From Olsenella sp. KH3B4 (GTDB taxonomy: Bacteria; Actinomycetota; Coriobacteriia; Coriobacteriales; Atopobiaceae): DNA of 64,000 nt. The stretch is taken from positions 62,001 to 126,000 of the forward strand of contig FOHD01000005.1 in the NCBI GenBank assembly GCA_900111695.1, written 5' to 3'. The position numbers and the translations under genes were made by a program. This document shows, piece by piece, positions 25,987 through 34,950 of this stretch; position 1 is the stretch's first letter, and each line of letters opens with the position of its first letter. The notes beneath the pieces were generated by a model. It was not told where the DNA came from and made no database searches. It worked only from the letters and a program-made list of their open reading frames with translations.

Positions 25987-27522
25987 CTACGCCTCGAGTC
26001 GCGCCGTGAGCAGCTTGTTGAAGAGCTTGGGGTTGCCCGAGCCCTTCGACGCTTTCATGCACTGCCCCACCAGGTAGCCCACAACCTTCTTGTTGCCGTC
26101 GCGGTATTGCTGGACCTGATCGGTGCAGCGCGCCAGCACCTCGTCCACGATGGGCTCGAGCGCCGCCGTATCCGTCACCTGGCGCATGCCACGCTCGTCC
26201 ACCACGCGCTCCGGATCCTTCTCGGTACCATTGACCGCCTCGAGCACCTCGCGCGCCTGCGCAAAGGTAATGGCGTCCTCGGCGAGAAGCCCGGAGATGC
26301 TCCGCACCTGCGCGGGCGAAAGCGCGTCGAAGCTCGGCGCAAGGTTCACCATCACGTTGGCGATGATAGCCACCGCCTTCTTGGGCGCGCCCTCAAGCGC
26401 CTGCTCAAAGAAGTCAGCGACGGCAGGGTCGCCCGCAAGTTGGACGGCGTCAGCACGCTTGAGGCCGTAATCGCGCATGTAGCGGTCGCGCTTGGCATCC
26501 GGAAGCTCCGGGATCTTCTCGCGCGCCTCCTCGATGAAGTCATCGGTGAGGTCGAAGGGTGCCAGGTCCGAATCGGGGAACAGACGGTAGTCGTCCGCCG
26601 TCTCCTTCACGCGCATCACCACGGTGCGGCGTCGGCTGGGTTCCCAATGGCGCGTCTCCTGGTAGATGATGCCACCCTCCTCGAGCACCTCGGCCTGGCG
26701 ACAAATCTCGTACTCAAGCGCATCGTGCAGGCTCTTGAACGAGTTGATGTTCTTCATCTCGGTCTTAGTGCCCAGGCGCGTCTCGCCGCGGCGACGCAGG
26801 CTGATGTTGCCGTCGCAGCGCATGGAGCCGTTCTCGAGCGAGCAATCGGAGATGCCGAGCGTCTTGAACGTCTGCTGCAGCTTCTCCATGAAGAGGCGGG
26901 CCTCCTCGGGCGTGCGCAGGTCGGGCTCGGTGACCAGCTCGATCAGTGGGGTGCCGCAGCGGTTGTAGTCGATGAGGCTCTCGGTGGCCGCGGTGATGCG
27001 GCCCTCCTCGCCGCCCACGTGCACCATCTTGGCGGCGTCCTCCTCCATGTGGATGCGCAGGATGCGAATGGGAGCCACGTAGGAGCCGTCCTTCTCGCGC
27101 GAGATGGGCGTCTCACCGTCGCCGGCCGTGTCCTCCCAAGTCGGACGCTCTGCCGCGCCCTCGCCCGAGACCTCCAGGTCAAGGTGCCCATGCATGCAGA
27201 AGGCAACGGGACCCTGCGTAGTCTGGTAGTTCTTGGCCATGTCGGGATAGAAGTAGTGCTTGCGGTAGAACATCGAGTGACGCATGATCTGGCAGTTTGT
27301 GGCCAGGCCCGCCATCACGATGGACTGGATTGCCGCGCGATTGGGCACCGGAAGCGCCCCTGGCATGCCCAAGCACACGGGACATACGTTGGTGTTTGGC
27401 GGGTCGTCGTGCGTGTTCTTGCAGTTGCAGAACATCTTGGTCTCGAGCGTGGTGAGCTCGGTGTGAACCTCAAGGCCAATGACGGCCTCCCAGTCCTTCA
27501 GAACCTCGGCGAGCTTCTTCAC
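25987..27522 (-). CDS. gatB: Asp-tRNA(Asn)/Glu-tRNA(Gln) amidotransferase subunit B
   Basis: GatB (511 residues) holds the kinase and transamidase site that phosphorylates the side chain of misacylated tRNA and accepts ammonia from GatA. It shows IGLEVHTEL at the start, the zinc cysteines CNCKN and CPVCLG, and the C-terminal helical GatB/YqeY tail. The start is a GTG at 27522 whose last bases overlap the gatA stop codon, so translation is coupled. Last gene of gatC-gatA-gatB, which lets the cell make Gln-tRNA and/or Asn-tRNA indirectly. Confidence 0.96.
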   Translation of the reverse strand: MKKLAEVLKDWEAVIGLEVHTELTTLETKMFCNCKNTHDDPPNTNVCPVCLGMPGALPVPNRAAIQSIVMAGLATNCQIMRHSMFYRKHYFYPDMAKNYQTTQGPVAFCMHGHLDLEVSGEGAAERPTWEDTAGDGETPISREKDGSYVAPIRILRIHMEEDAAKMVHVGGEEGRITAATESLIDYNRCGTPLIELVTEPDLRTPEEARLFMEKLQQTFKTLGISDCSLENGSMRCDGNISLRRRGETRLGTKTEMKNINSFKSLHDALEYEICRQAEVLEEGGIIYQETRHWEPSRRRTVVMRVKETADDYRLFPDSDLAPFDLTDDFIEEAREKIPELPDAKRDRYMRDYGLKRADAVQLAGDPAVADFFEQALEGAPKKAVAIIANVMVNLAPSFDALSPAQVRSISGLLAEDAITFAQAREVLEAVNGTEKDPERVVDERGMRQVTDTAALEPIVDEVLARCTDQVQQYRDGNKKVVGYLVGQCMKASKGSGNPKLFNKLLTARLEA

Positions 27523-29015
27523 TAGAGCTCACCCCCCTTCCCGGCGAACTCAGGCGCAACGACACCACGCGCCGAGAAGGACTTCTCAACGGCGCGGGCA
27601 AAGCGCAGGAGCCTGCGGTCCGAGAAGGCCGGCCCCTGCAGCTGCACCGAGACGGGCAGGTGGGACTCTGTCCCCAGGCCGAGCGGCACCGAAATGCCGC
27701 CGTTGCCGGCGATGTTGTTCGAGATGGTGAACATGTCCGAGGCGTACATCTGCGTTGGGTCGCTTATCTCGCCAAACTTGAAAGCCGTGCGCGGCGAGGC
27801 GGGCATGAGAATGACGTCGCACTGCGCGTATGCGCGCTGGTAGTCCTGGGTGATGAGGGTGCGCACCTGCTGCGCCGGGTAGTAGTACTTGTCGTAGACG
27901 CCGCTGGAGAGGAGATACGCCCCCAGCATCTGGCGGCGCTTTGCCTCCTCGCCAAAGCCGTGGGCACGGCTCTTGGAGGTCTGCTCGGCAAGCGTGAGGC
28001 AGTCCTTCTCCTGGTAGCCGTAGCGCACGCCGTCAAAGCGGGCGAGGTTGGAGAAGGCCTCGCACGGCGCGATCACGTAGTATGCGGCAATTGCAGACTT
28101 GATGTTGGGGAGGTCGACCTCAACCAGCTGGGCGCCGGCGTTCTCAAGCGCATGGGCAGCGCCCTCGACGGCCGTGCGAACCTCTGCCGTGAGGCCGGCT
28201 GCCTCCATGAGCGCAGGCACCACGCCCACGCGCATGCCCTCGACGGAATCGTCCAGGTGCTCGAGGAAGTCGACGGCGCAGGGCTGGCTCGTGGAGTCGT
28301 ATGGGTCGCGGCCGGCGGCCGTGAGTGCATTCATGGCCAGGGCCACGTCCTCAACGCTGCGGCCAAAGGGCCCCACCTGGTCGAGCGAGGAGCCAAAGGC
28401 GACCACGCCGTAGCGGCTCACGGCACCATAGGTGGGCTTCATGCCCACCACGCCGCAGAGACTTGCCGGCTGGCGAATGGAGCCACCCGTGTCGGAGCCG
28501 AGCGAGATGGTGACCTCGCCCGCAGCGACGGCAGCGGCTGAGCCGCCGGACGAGCCGCCAGGCACGCGCTCGGTGTCCCAGGGGTTGTTCGTGCGATGGA
28601 ACGCCGAGGACTCGGTGGAGGAGCCAAAGGCGAACTCGTCCATGTTGGCCTTGCCCATGGGCGTGGCGCCCGCATCGAGCATGCGCTGGACGCACGTTGC
28701 GGTGAAGGTGGACTCGTAGTTCTCGAGCATCTTTGATGCGCAGGTCGTACGCGTACCCACGAGGTGCATGTTGTCCTTGAAGGCAACGGGCACGCCAGCC
28801 AGGGGACCGAGCTTCTCGCCTGCTGCGCGACGGCGGTCCGTCTCGGCGGCGGCAGCGAGGGCAAGGTCGGACGAGACCTGCAGGAAGGCCTGGACCTGAG
28901 GGTCGCGGGACTCGATGGCGTCGAGGGAGGCCTTGGCCACCTCGGTTGCGCTGAACTCCCCGGCGGCCACACCGGCGGCGATGCGCGCGGCGGAGAGCTG
29001 GTCGATGTTTGCCAT
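27522..29015 (-). CDS. gatA: Asp-tRNA(Asn)/Glu-tRNA(Gln) amidotransferase subunit A
   Basis: GatA (497 residues) is the amidase that frees ammonia from glutamine or asparagine. The Ser-cisSer-Lys triad is visible: Lys in VAFKDNMH (about residue 77), cis-Ser in GGSSGGSAAA and nucleophile Ser in GSDTGGSIRQPA (about 175). Its ATG overlaps the gatC stop (TAATG) and its stop overlaps the gatB start. Confidence 0.97.
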   Translation of the reverse strand: MANIDQLSAARIAAGVAAGEFSATEVAKASLDAIESRDPQVQAFLQVSSDLALAAAAETDRRRAAGEKLGPLAGVPVAFKDNMHLVGTRTTCASKMLENYESTFTATCVQRMLDAGATPMGKANMDEFAFGSSTESSAFHRTNNPWDTERVPGGSSGGSAAAVAAGEVTISLGSDTGGSIRQPASLCGVVGMKPTYGAVSRYGVVAFGSSLDQVGPFGRSVEDVALAMNALTAAGRDPYDSTSQPCAVDFLEHLDDSVEGMRVGVVPALMEAAGLTAEVRTAVEGAAHALENAGAQLVEVDLPNIKSAIAAYYVIAPCEAFSNLARFDGVRYGYQEKDCLTLAEQTSKSRAHGFGEEAKRRQMLGAYLLSSGVYDKYYYPAQQVRTLITQDYQRAYAQCDVILMPASPRTAFKFGEISDPTQMYASDMFTISNNIAGNGGISVPLGLGTESHLPVSVQLQGPAFSDRRLLRFARAVEKSFSARGVVAPEFAGKGGEL

Positions 29016-29341
29016 TAGGCGATGCCTCCCTCGTCCTCGTCGGTGCCCAGAATCGAGGGCACGCGGAAGTAGCGGTCGCGCGCGGAGCCTGCGTTCTTGA
29101 GCGCCACGTCTATGGGCAGCGCGCGGACGGAGTCGTCAATCACGTCCTCGCCCATCACGTTTGAGAGGTCGCCAATGGGGTGGAAGGTGGGATCAACCCC
29201 CTCGAGGTCGTATTGGCGGATGGGCTCGAGAAGGTCGACCGCCTCGTTCATGTAGGTGGTCATCTCGTCGAGCTCGTCATCCGTGAGGGCGATGCGCGCG
29301 TAGTCTGCAATGCCTGCTACGTCTTCCCTGCTGAGTGCCAT
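29015..29341 (-). CDS. gatC: Asp-tRNA(Asn)/Glu-tRNA(Gln) amidotransferase subunit C
   Basis: GatC (108 residues) wraps around GatA and GatB and stabilises the complex. The typical N-terminal helix (REDVAGIADYARIALTDDE) and the acidic C-terminal stretch are present. The ATG at 29341 is chosen because it follows GGGAGGACCC and gives normal family length; the frame extends upstream only through poor sequence. First gene of the gat operon. Confidence 0.94.
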   Translation of the reverse strand: MALSREDVAGIADYARIALTDDELDEMTTYMNEAVDLLEPIRQYDLEGVDPTFHPIGDLSNVMGEDVIDDSVRALPIDVALKNAGSARDRYFRVPSILGTDEDEGGIA

Positions 29342-29493
29342 GGGTCCTCCCGTCTGAAGCAGTTTCACGACGTCCATTCTACGGGACGGGACGGAATGCG
29401 GCGGCGTCACATTACCAAGGTGCAACACGGGGGCGAGAAGGGCGCGGGCCGCCGGGAGGCGGGCAGGTGCGACGGGGCGCGGCTATCGCTTTC

Positions 29494-29567
29494 TGGCGGA
29501 TACAGATTCGTGCCCGAATGTGTGACGCGCGCAGGTCGATACACATTCGCACAACGAATGTGTATCG
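29494..29567. repeat. paired ATTCG palindromes
   Basis: CGATACACATTCG (29537-29549) and CGAATGTGTATCG (29555-29567) form a perfect 13-bp inverted repeat with spacer CACAA. Just upstream, GATACAGATTCG and CGAATGTGTGAC form a weaker related pair. Two similar palindromes about 45 bases apart look like a double binding site or a repeat element. Confidence 0.6.
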
Positions 29568-29622
29568 CGTGCGGGCTGGCGTGTATCGCGTGCGGGCTGG
29601 CGTGTATCGCGTGCGGGCTGGC
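29560..29622 (+). repeat. three tandem 21-bp repeats
   Basis: GTGTATCGCGTGCGGGCTGGC occurs three times without a mismatch (29560-29580, 29581-29601, 29602-29622). The first copy overlaps the right arm of the 13-bp palindrome. The stretch lies between gatC and a small membrane-protein gene. Confidence 0.85.
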
Positions 29623-29797
29623 GCAAGACATTCGTGCGAGAAGGTCGCTCGAGAAGGCCTCGCCTTTACGTCGAGAAGCCCTGGCTTACGAAACCGTAAG
29701 GCAGCCGTAAGCCTGGTCGATGGCACCAAATCCCTGCTCGCGGGAGTATAGGGTCAACGAAAAGCAACGACCAGGAGTCGCGTCGGAAGGAGCCACC

Positions 29798-29914
29798 ATG
29801 AACGTCCTCGAGCACATCGCCTTCATCGCCATCGTGTGCGTGCTGAGCCTCATCGTCATCATTGGCGACGGTGGCGAGCGCAACCGGCGCCCCCTCAGCC
29901 GTCGCCGCCGCTAG
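29798..29914 (+). CDS. small single-pass membrane protein (38 residues)
   Basis: A short frame starting at an ATG behind GGAAGGAG at 5-base spacing. Residues 6-24 form a hydrophobic helix (HIAFIAIVCVLSLIVIIG), followed by an acidic turn and a strongly basic tail ending in RRRR, so the tail should face the cytoplasm. A perfect 12-bp hairpin lies about 70 bases downstream. I do not recognise a family; small proteins of this shape often modulate membrane complexes. The strong ribosome binding site supports expression. Confidence 0.6.
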   Translation: MNVLEHIAFIAIVCVLSLIVIIGDGGERNRRPLSRRRR

Positions 29915-29983
29915 TGCGAATCGCCGCTGGCAGAGCGCCTGCCACAAGCGCCTGCACCCCAACAACGCCCACCTTCCTCCCAC

Positions 29984-30011
29984 GGGGAGAGGGACCCACG
30001 TCCCTCTCCCC
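29984..30011 (+). terminator. hairpin after the small membrane-protein gene
   Basis: GGGGAGAGGGAC and GTCCCTCTCCCC form a perfect 12-bp stem with loop CCAC, 70 bases after the stop codon. It is followed by GGCCCTTGTTTAT, a weak T-tract. Confidence 0.65.
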
Positions 30012-30135
30012 GGCCCTTGTTTATGGCAGGGGAGCTTTCGCTCCCAAGACACCCGCATTACACGTGCGAGAGGACGTCCGTGCCGCCAATGAAGAGCCGA
30101 TTCCAGAAAGGAAACCCATGCGGCTTGCCCGCAAA

Positions 30136-30192
30136 GGCGAACAAGGCGAAAATAGGCGAACAAGGCGAAAATAGGCGAACAAGGCGAAAGGC
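30136..30192 (+). repeat. 19-bp tandem repeat directly before the ATPase start
   Basis: GGCGAACAAGGCGAAAATA is repeated at 30136 and 30155, with a third copy from 30174 matching for 16 bases. The array ends 7 bases before the ATPase start codon and so covers its ribosome binding region. Confidence 0.85.
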
Positions 30193-30199
30193 ACCCACG

Positions 30200-31303
30200 A
30201 TGCCCCCAATCAACCCCTTCACCCCCGAGTTTGGCAGCGTCCCCCTGGTAATGGCGGGCCGCCAGTCAATAAGAAGAGAGCTGTTCGACGCCTTTGTCCA
30301 GGGCAGGGGCAACCCCAATCTCTCCAGCATTCTTGTGGGCCCGAGAGGATCCGGGAAGACCGCGCTTCTCACGTATCTTGGCAAAGAAGCCTCTGGCCAG
30401 AGATGGATCGCAGTCCATGCCGTTGCCATGCCCGGCATGCTCGAGGACATATACGAGCAGACGCTTCTCGCCTGCGACAACATCCTGGACGAGGGAAGGG
30501 TAAAGTCTCTTCGTCTTACAGGCATTGGCGTGGGACCCGTGAGCGCTAGCTGGGAAGCCGCACCTGCCCCTTCTGAGAACTGGCGTACCCGCATGGGCAA
30601 GCTCGTGAGCATGATTGAAGGCGCAGGATACGGTCTCCTGATCACAGTCGATGAAGTTGTTGCCACGCTCGACGAGATGGTCACTCTCGCTGCCGTCTAT
30701 CAGCTCTTCGTACGCGAGCAGCGTCGCGTAGCCCTGGTGATGGCGGGTCTCCCCCACAACATAAGCGCCCTTCTCAACGACAAGAGCGTTTCCTTCCTGA
30801 GAAGAGCGCAGCAGCACACCCTGGGAACCATTCCCGACGCCGACGTGAGGGAGGCCTTCAGGGAGACAGCGGCAATCGGCGGAAAAGACGTCACGGACAA
30901 CGCGCTCGAAGCATGCGTCCGTGCAATCGGGGGCTTTCCCTACATGCTCCAGCTCGTGGGGTTCAGATGCTGGCAGGCAACCAGTCCAGACGGCGTCATA
31001 TCTGCACAGGAGGCACGCCGAGGAATCCAAGATGCACAAGAGGACTTTCGGTCGCACATCCTTGCGCCAACGTTTCGGGAGCTCTCTGAAATTGATCTGC
31101 AGTTCGTCGAAGCGATGCTCGAGGACGAACGCGAGAGCCGCATATCGGATATCGCCAAGCGCATGGGAGTGGAAAGCCGGTACGCCTCGAAGTACCGAAG
31201 CAGGCTCCTCGCCGAGGGGGTCATCGAGCAGGTCGCTCGCGGAGTGGTGCGCTTCGCTCTTCCCGAGTTCAGGACGTTCGTTCGGGAAGAGCTCGGGGTC
31301 TAG
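30200..31303 (+). CDS. AAA-type ATPase with C-terminal winged helix
   Basis: A 367-residue protein. The Walker A motif GPRGSGKT is near residue 44, the Walker B-like LLITVDEVV near 152, and RRAQQ-type sensor sequence follows. After the ATPase domain, residues ~285-350 form a helix-turn-helix (RISDIAKRMGVESRYASKYRSRLLAEGVI) typical of Orc1/Cdc6-like STAND ATPases and of ATPases associated with mobile or addiction loci. I place the start at MPPINPF (30200); the frame extends upstream into repeat sequence. No partner gene sits with it, and it converges on the ABC exporter genes 15 bases away. Function is unknown. Confidence 0.8.
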   Translation: MPPINPFTPEFGSVPLVMAGRQSIRRELFDAFVQGRGNPNLSSILVGPRGSGKTALLTYLGKEASGQRWIAVHAVAMPGMLEDIYEQTLLACDNILDEGRVKSLRLTGIGVGPVSASWEAAPAPSENWRTRMGKLVSMIEGAGYGLLITVDEVVATLDEMVTLAAVYQLFVREQRRVALVMAGLPHNISALLNDKSVSFLRRAQQHTLGTIPDADVREAFRETAAIGGKDVTDNALEACVRAIGGFPYMLQLVGFRCWQATSPDGVISAQEARRGIQDAQEDFRSHILAPTFRELSEIDLQFVEAMLEDERESRISDIAKRMGVESRYASKYRSRLLAEGVIEQVARGVVRFALPEFRTFVREELGV

Positions 31304-31318
31304 CCAACCTCCGCTTCC

Positions 31319-33193
31319 CTACGCGACCTCCTCGAACTGCGACTGGTACAGCTGCGCGTAGAAGCCGCCCGCGGCGAGAAGTTCCTCGTGCGTGCCCTTC
31401 TCCACCACATCGCCGTCGCGCAGCACGAGGATGGTGTCGGCGTTCTTGATGGTCGAGAGCCGGTGGGCAATCACGAAGCTCGTGCGCCCCGCCATGAGCT
31501 TGTCCATCGCGCGCTGGATGCGCCACTCGGTGCGCGTGTCCACGTTTGACGTGGCCTCGTCCAGGATGAGGATGGGCCTGTCGGCAAGAACCGCGCGGGC
31601 TATGGTGAGCAGCTGGCGCTGGCCCTGGCTCACGTTGGTGGCACCCTCGTCCAGGTCGAAGTCGTAGCCGCCCGGCAGCGTCTTGATGAAGTGCTCGCAG
31701 TGCGCATAGCGCGCGGCGGCCTCCACCTCCTCGTCGGTGGCGTCAAGCCGCCCAAAGCGGATGTTCTCGCGGATGGTCCCCTTGAACAGCCATGCGTCCT
31801 GCAGGACCATCGAGAAGTTCTGTCGCAGGTCGGCCCGCGAGACGTTGCGCACGTCGTGCCCGTCCACAGAGAGCGCCCCCGCGTTAACGTCGTAGAACCT
31901 CAGCAGCAGCTTCATGAGCGTCGTCTTGCCGGCGCCAGTTGGCCCCACGATGGCAACCGTGCGGCCAGGCTCCACGTCCGCCGAGAAGTCGTGGATAATC
32001 TGCTGCCCGGGCAGGTAGCCAAACGAGACATGGTCGAAGTCCACCGCGCCGGCAGCGTTGCCGATGGCCTCGACAGGCTTGCCCGTGGCGGGGTCAAGCG
32101 CAGCCGTCTCTTCCTCCTCCGGCGCGTCGAGGAACTCGAACACGCGCTCGGCACAGGCCGCCATCTGCTGCAGCACGTTGGAAACCGTGGCAAGCTGCGT
32201 GATGGGCTGCGTGAAGTTCTTGACGTACTGGGTGAACGCCTGGATGTCACCGGGCTGGATGGCTCCCTCAACGGCAAGCCATGCGCCCACAACAACAACG
32301 CCCACGTAGCCCAGGTTGCCCACGACGGCCATGAGCGGCTGCATGAGTCCCGACAGGAACTGGCTCTTCCAAGCGCTCTCGAAAAGGCGGTCGTTCTCCT
32401 CGCCAAAGTTCTCCACGGCGCGCTCGCCGCAGTTGAACGCCTGAATCACCACCTGGCCCGAGAAGTCCTCCTCGACGCGACCGTTGACCGCACCAAGCTG
32501 CTCCTGCTGGAGCTTGAAGTACTTCTGCGACTTGCGGATCACCACGCCAAGGATAACGGCCGAGACGGGCAGCGTTATGAAGGTGACGCCCGCCAGCGTG
32601 ACCGAGATCGTGAGCATCATCACCGCAACGCCCACAATCTGGGTGAGCGAGGTGACCAGCTGAATGAGCCCCTGGTTGAGCGACTGGCTCAGAGTGTCAA
32701 CGTCGTTGGTCATGCGCGAGAGCACGTCGCCCTTCGAGACGGCTCCGCCGTCGAAGTACGAGAGTGGCACCTTGGAAATCTTGTTGGCAATCTCCCCACG
32801 CATGCGGTACACGACCTTCTGCGTGATGCCCGTCATGATCCAGCTCTGGATGCCAGAGGCGGCCGCGCTAGCTAGGTATATGGCAAGAAGCGTCACCAGA
32901 ATCTTGCCAATGAGACCAAAGTCGATGCCACCCGAGCCCGCCGCAAGGGCCTGCGCACCATGGATGACCTCGGTAGTGGCGTTGCCCAGGACCTTTGGTC
33001 CCACCACGGAGAAGACCACCGACGCCATGGCGAGAACCACCGCCGCTACAAGTCCCACGCGATACGGCCCCATGTAGTGCATGAGCTTTCGAATGGTGCC
33101 CTTGAAGTCCTTGGCCTTCTCGCCCGGCGCCATGCGGCTGCCTGGCCCGTGCGGACGCGGCGCCTGCCTGGGCTGCTGCGTTCTCTCAGCCAT
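31319..33193 (-). CDS. heterodimeric ABC exporter, subunit with complete ATPase site
   Basis: A 624-residue half-transporter: about 45 polar residues, six membrane helices (about 45-330), then a nucleotide-binding domain. Walker A is GPTGAGKTT, the signature is VSQGQRQ, and Walker B with the catalytic glutamate is ILILDEATSNVDTRTE. Together with the subunit encoded just upstream, it matches the BmrC/BmrD and TM287/TM288 type of asymmetric multidrug or lipid exporter. The ATG at 33193 lies 2 bases after the partner's stop codon. Likely controlled by the MarR protein at the head of the operon. The substrate cannot be told from sequence. Confidence 0.92.
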   Translation of the reverse strand: MAERTQQPRQAPRPHGPGSRMAPGEKAKDFKGTIRKLMHYMGPYRVGLVAAVVLAMASVVFSVVGPKVLGNATTEVIHGAQALAAGSGGIDFGLIGKILVTLLAIYLASAAASGIQSWIMTGITQKVVYRMRGEIANKISKVPLSYFDGGAVSKGDVLSRMTNDVDTLSQSLNQGLIQLVTSLTQIVGVAVMMLTISVTLAGVTFITLPVSAVILGVVIRKSQKYFKLQQEQLGAVNGRVEEDFSGQVVIQAFNCGERAVENFGEENDRLFESAWKSQFLSGLMQPLMAVVGNLGYVGVVVVGAWLAVEGAIQPGDIQAFTQYVKNFTQPITQLATVSNVLQQMAACAERVFEFLDAPEEEETAALDPATGKPVEAIGNAAGAVDFDHVSFGYLPGQQIIHDFSADVEPGRTVAIVGPTGAGKTTLMKLLLRFYDVNAGALSVDGHDVRNVSRADLRQNFSMVLQDAWLFKGTIRENIRFGRLDATDEEVEAAARYAHCEHFIKTLPGGYDFDLDEGATNVSQGQRQLLTIARAVLADRPILILDEATSNVDTRTEWRIQRAMDKLMAGRTSFVIAHRLSTIKNADTILVLRDGDVVEKGTHEELLAAGGFYAQLYQSQFEEVA

Positions 33194-33195
33194 GC

Positions 33196-34950
33196 CTACT
33201 CCCCCTCCGCAAGGCCAAGCTCCTTGGCGCTGAGCTGGCTCTTCGCAATCTCCAGGTACTCGGGGCAGCTGCGCAGGAGCTCCTCGTGCGTGCCCTGCCC
33301 CACCACGCGGCCCTCGTCGAGCACGATGATCTGGTCTGCTCCCATGACGGTGGCGATGCGCTGCGCCACCACCAGGACCGCCGTGTCCGCCTGCTCGCGC
33401 GCAAGTGCCTGACGCAGCCGGGCGTCCGTGGCGTAGTCAAGCGCCGAGAAGGAGTCATCCAGCACCAGAACCTCAGGGTGCGTCGCAAGCGCACGGGCTA
33501 TGGCCAGGCGCTGTCGCTGACCGCCTGAGACGTTCGTGCCGCCCTGGGCGATGGCAGTCTCAAGGCCGTCTTTCTTCTGGGCCACAAGCTCCGTGGCCTG
33601 CGCCACGTCAATGGCGTGGCGCAGGTCCTTCTCGTCAGCCTCGTCTGTGCCAAAGGCAACGTTCGAGGCAATGGTGCCCGAGAAGAGAAAGCCCTGCTGG
33701 GGCACGTAGCCCACACGCGAGCGCAGGTCGGCGAGGGACATCTTGCGCGTGTCCACGCCGTCAAGCGTGATAGTGCCCGCCGTGGGGTCATAGAGGCGCG
33801 GCACCAGCTGCACGAGCGTCGACTTGCCCGAGCCGGTGGAGCCCACGATCGCTGTCACCTTTCCGGGCGTGGTCGAAAAGCTCACGTCGCTCACAACGTT
33901 GCCCTCGGCGTCCGGGTAGTGGAAGCTCACGTGGTCAAACGCCAGACGTCCGCGTGGGGCGTCCGTCGCAGGAGCGACGGGATTCTTGGGCTCGCGCACC
34001 GCGGGCGTGACGTCGAGCACTTCTTGCACGCGGCCAACGGAGACCTCGGCACGCGGCAGGATGACGGCAACCATCGAGACAACGAGAAAGCTCATCACGA
34101 TCATCATGGCGTAGCTGATGAAGGCCATCATGTCACCAGCCTGCATGGCGCCGGCAGCAACCCCGTGCGCGCCAAACCACACGATGGCGACGGTGGCCAC
34201 GTTCATCACGAGCATCATGAGGGGCATCATGAGGGTCATGGCCCGGTTCACAAAGAGCTGCGCGTCGCGGAGGTCGCCGGACGCTGCATCAAAGCCCTCG
34301 AGCTCGTAATCCTGGCGGCCAAAGGCGCGGATGGTCATGATGCCGTCGAGCATCTCCCGCGCCAAGAGGTTCACGCGGTCCACCAATGACTGCATGACCT
34401 TGAAGCGCGGCATGGTGAGCGTGAAGAGAACCGAAACAATGCCCAGCACGGCGAGAAGCGCCGCGCCAACGATCCAGGCGAGGCCGCCACCCATGGTCAT
34501 GACCTGGACCACCGCAACAATACCCATGACCGGCGCAAACATCACCATGCGCAGCATGATCACGATCATGTTCTGGATCTGCTGCACGTCATTGGTGCAG
34601 CGCGTGATGAGTGACGACTGCGAGAAGCGATTGACCTCCGCGGGCGAGAAGGTCATCACCTTGGCGAAGACCTCGCGCCGCAGATCGCGCGCAACGGCCG
34701 CTGCCACGCGAGACGCGATGAGCCCCGAGAGCACGGCCGCCACGAGCGACCCCGCGCAGAAGCCGAACATCACGAGCGCCATGGGACCAAGGTAGGCGGA
34801 GTTGCCCGCCTCGGCACCGACCACGCCCACGTTCACGATGTCGGACATGTAGCGCGGCAGCGACAGCTCGCAGAGCGCCTGTACGATAAGAAACACGAAC
34901 ACCACGACGACTTCGCCGACATGTGAGCGCAGGAGCCTAGCGAGTCTCAT
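33196..34950 (-). CDS. heterodimeric ABC exporter, subunit with degenerate ATPase site
   Basis: A 584-residue half-transporter with six membrane helices and a C-terminal nucleotide-binding domain (Walker A GSTGSGKST, signature VSGGQRQ). After Walker B the sequence reads VLVLDDSFSALD, with aspartate where the catalytic glutamate normally sits. This marks the degenerate site of asymmetric exporters, so the neighbour must supply the working site. The ATG at 34950 is chosen because GGAGG lies 10 bases upstream, whereas the ATG at 34959 is too close to it. The start lies inside the end of the marR gene (14-base overlap), giving a marR-ABC-ABC operon. Confidence 0.92.
   Translation of the reverse strand: MRLARLLRSHVGEVVVVFVFLIVQALCELSLPRYMSDIVNVGVVGAEAGNSAYLGPMALVMFGFCAGSLVAAVLSGLIASRVAAAVARDLRREVFAKVMTFSPAEVNRFSQSSLITRCTNDVQQIQNMIVIMLRMVMFAPVMGIVAVVQVMTMGGGLAWIVGAALLAVLGIVSVLFTLTMPRFKVMQSLVDRVNLLAREMLDGIMTIRAFGRQDYELEGFDAASGDLRDAQLFVNRAMTLMMPLMMLVMNVATVAIVWFGAHGVAAGAMQAGDMMAFISYAMMIVMSFLVVSMVAVILPRAEVSVGRVQEVLDVTPAVREPKNPVAPATDAPRGRLAFDHVSFHYPDAEGNVVSDVSFSTTPGKVTAIVGSTGSGKSTLVQLVPRLYDPTAGTITLDGVDTRKMSLADLRSRVGYVPQQGFLFSGTIASNVAFGTDEADEKDLRHAIDVAQATELVAQKKDGLETAIAQGGTNVSGGQRQRLAIARALATHPEVLVLDDSFSALDYATDARLRQALAREQADTAVLVVAQRIATVMGADQIIVLDEGRVVGQGTHEELLRSCPEYLEIAKSQLSAKELGLAEGE

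Noticed and set aside
25813..27525. 570-codon plus-strand frame antisense to gatB
   Set aside because: Shadow frame of gatB with histidine- and leucine-rich antisense composition.
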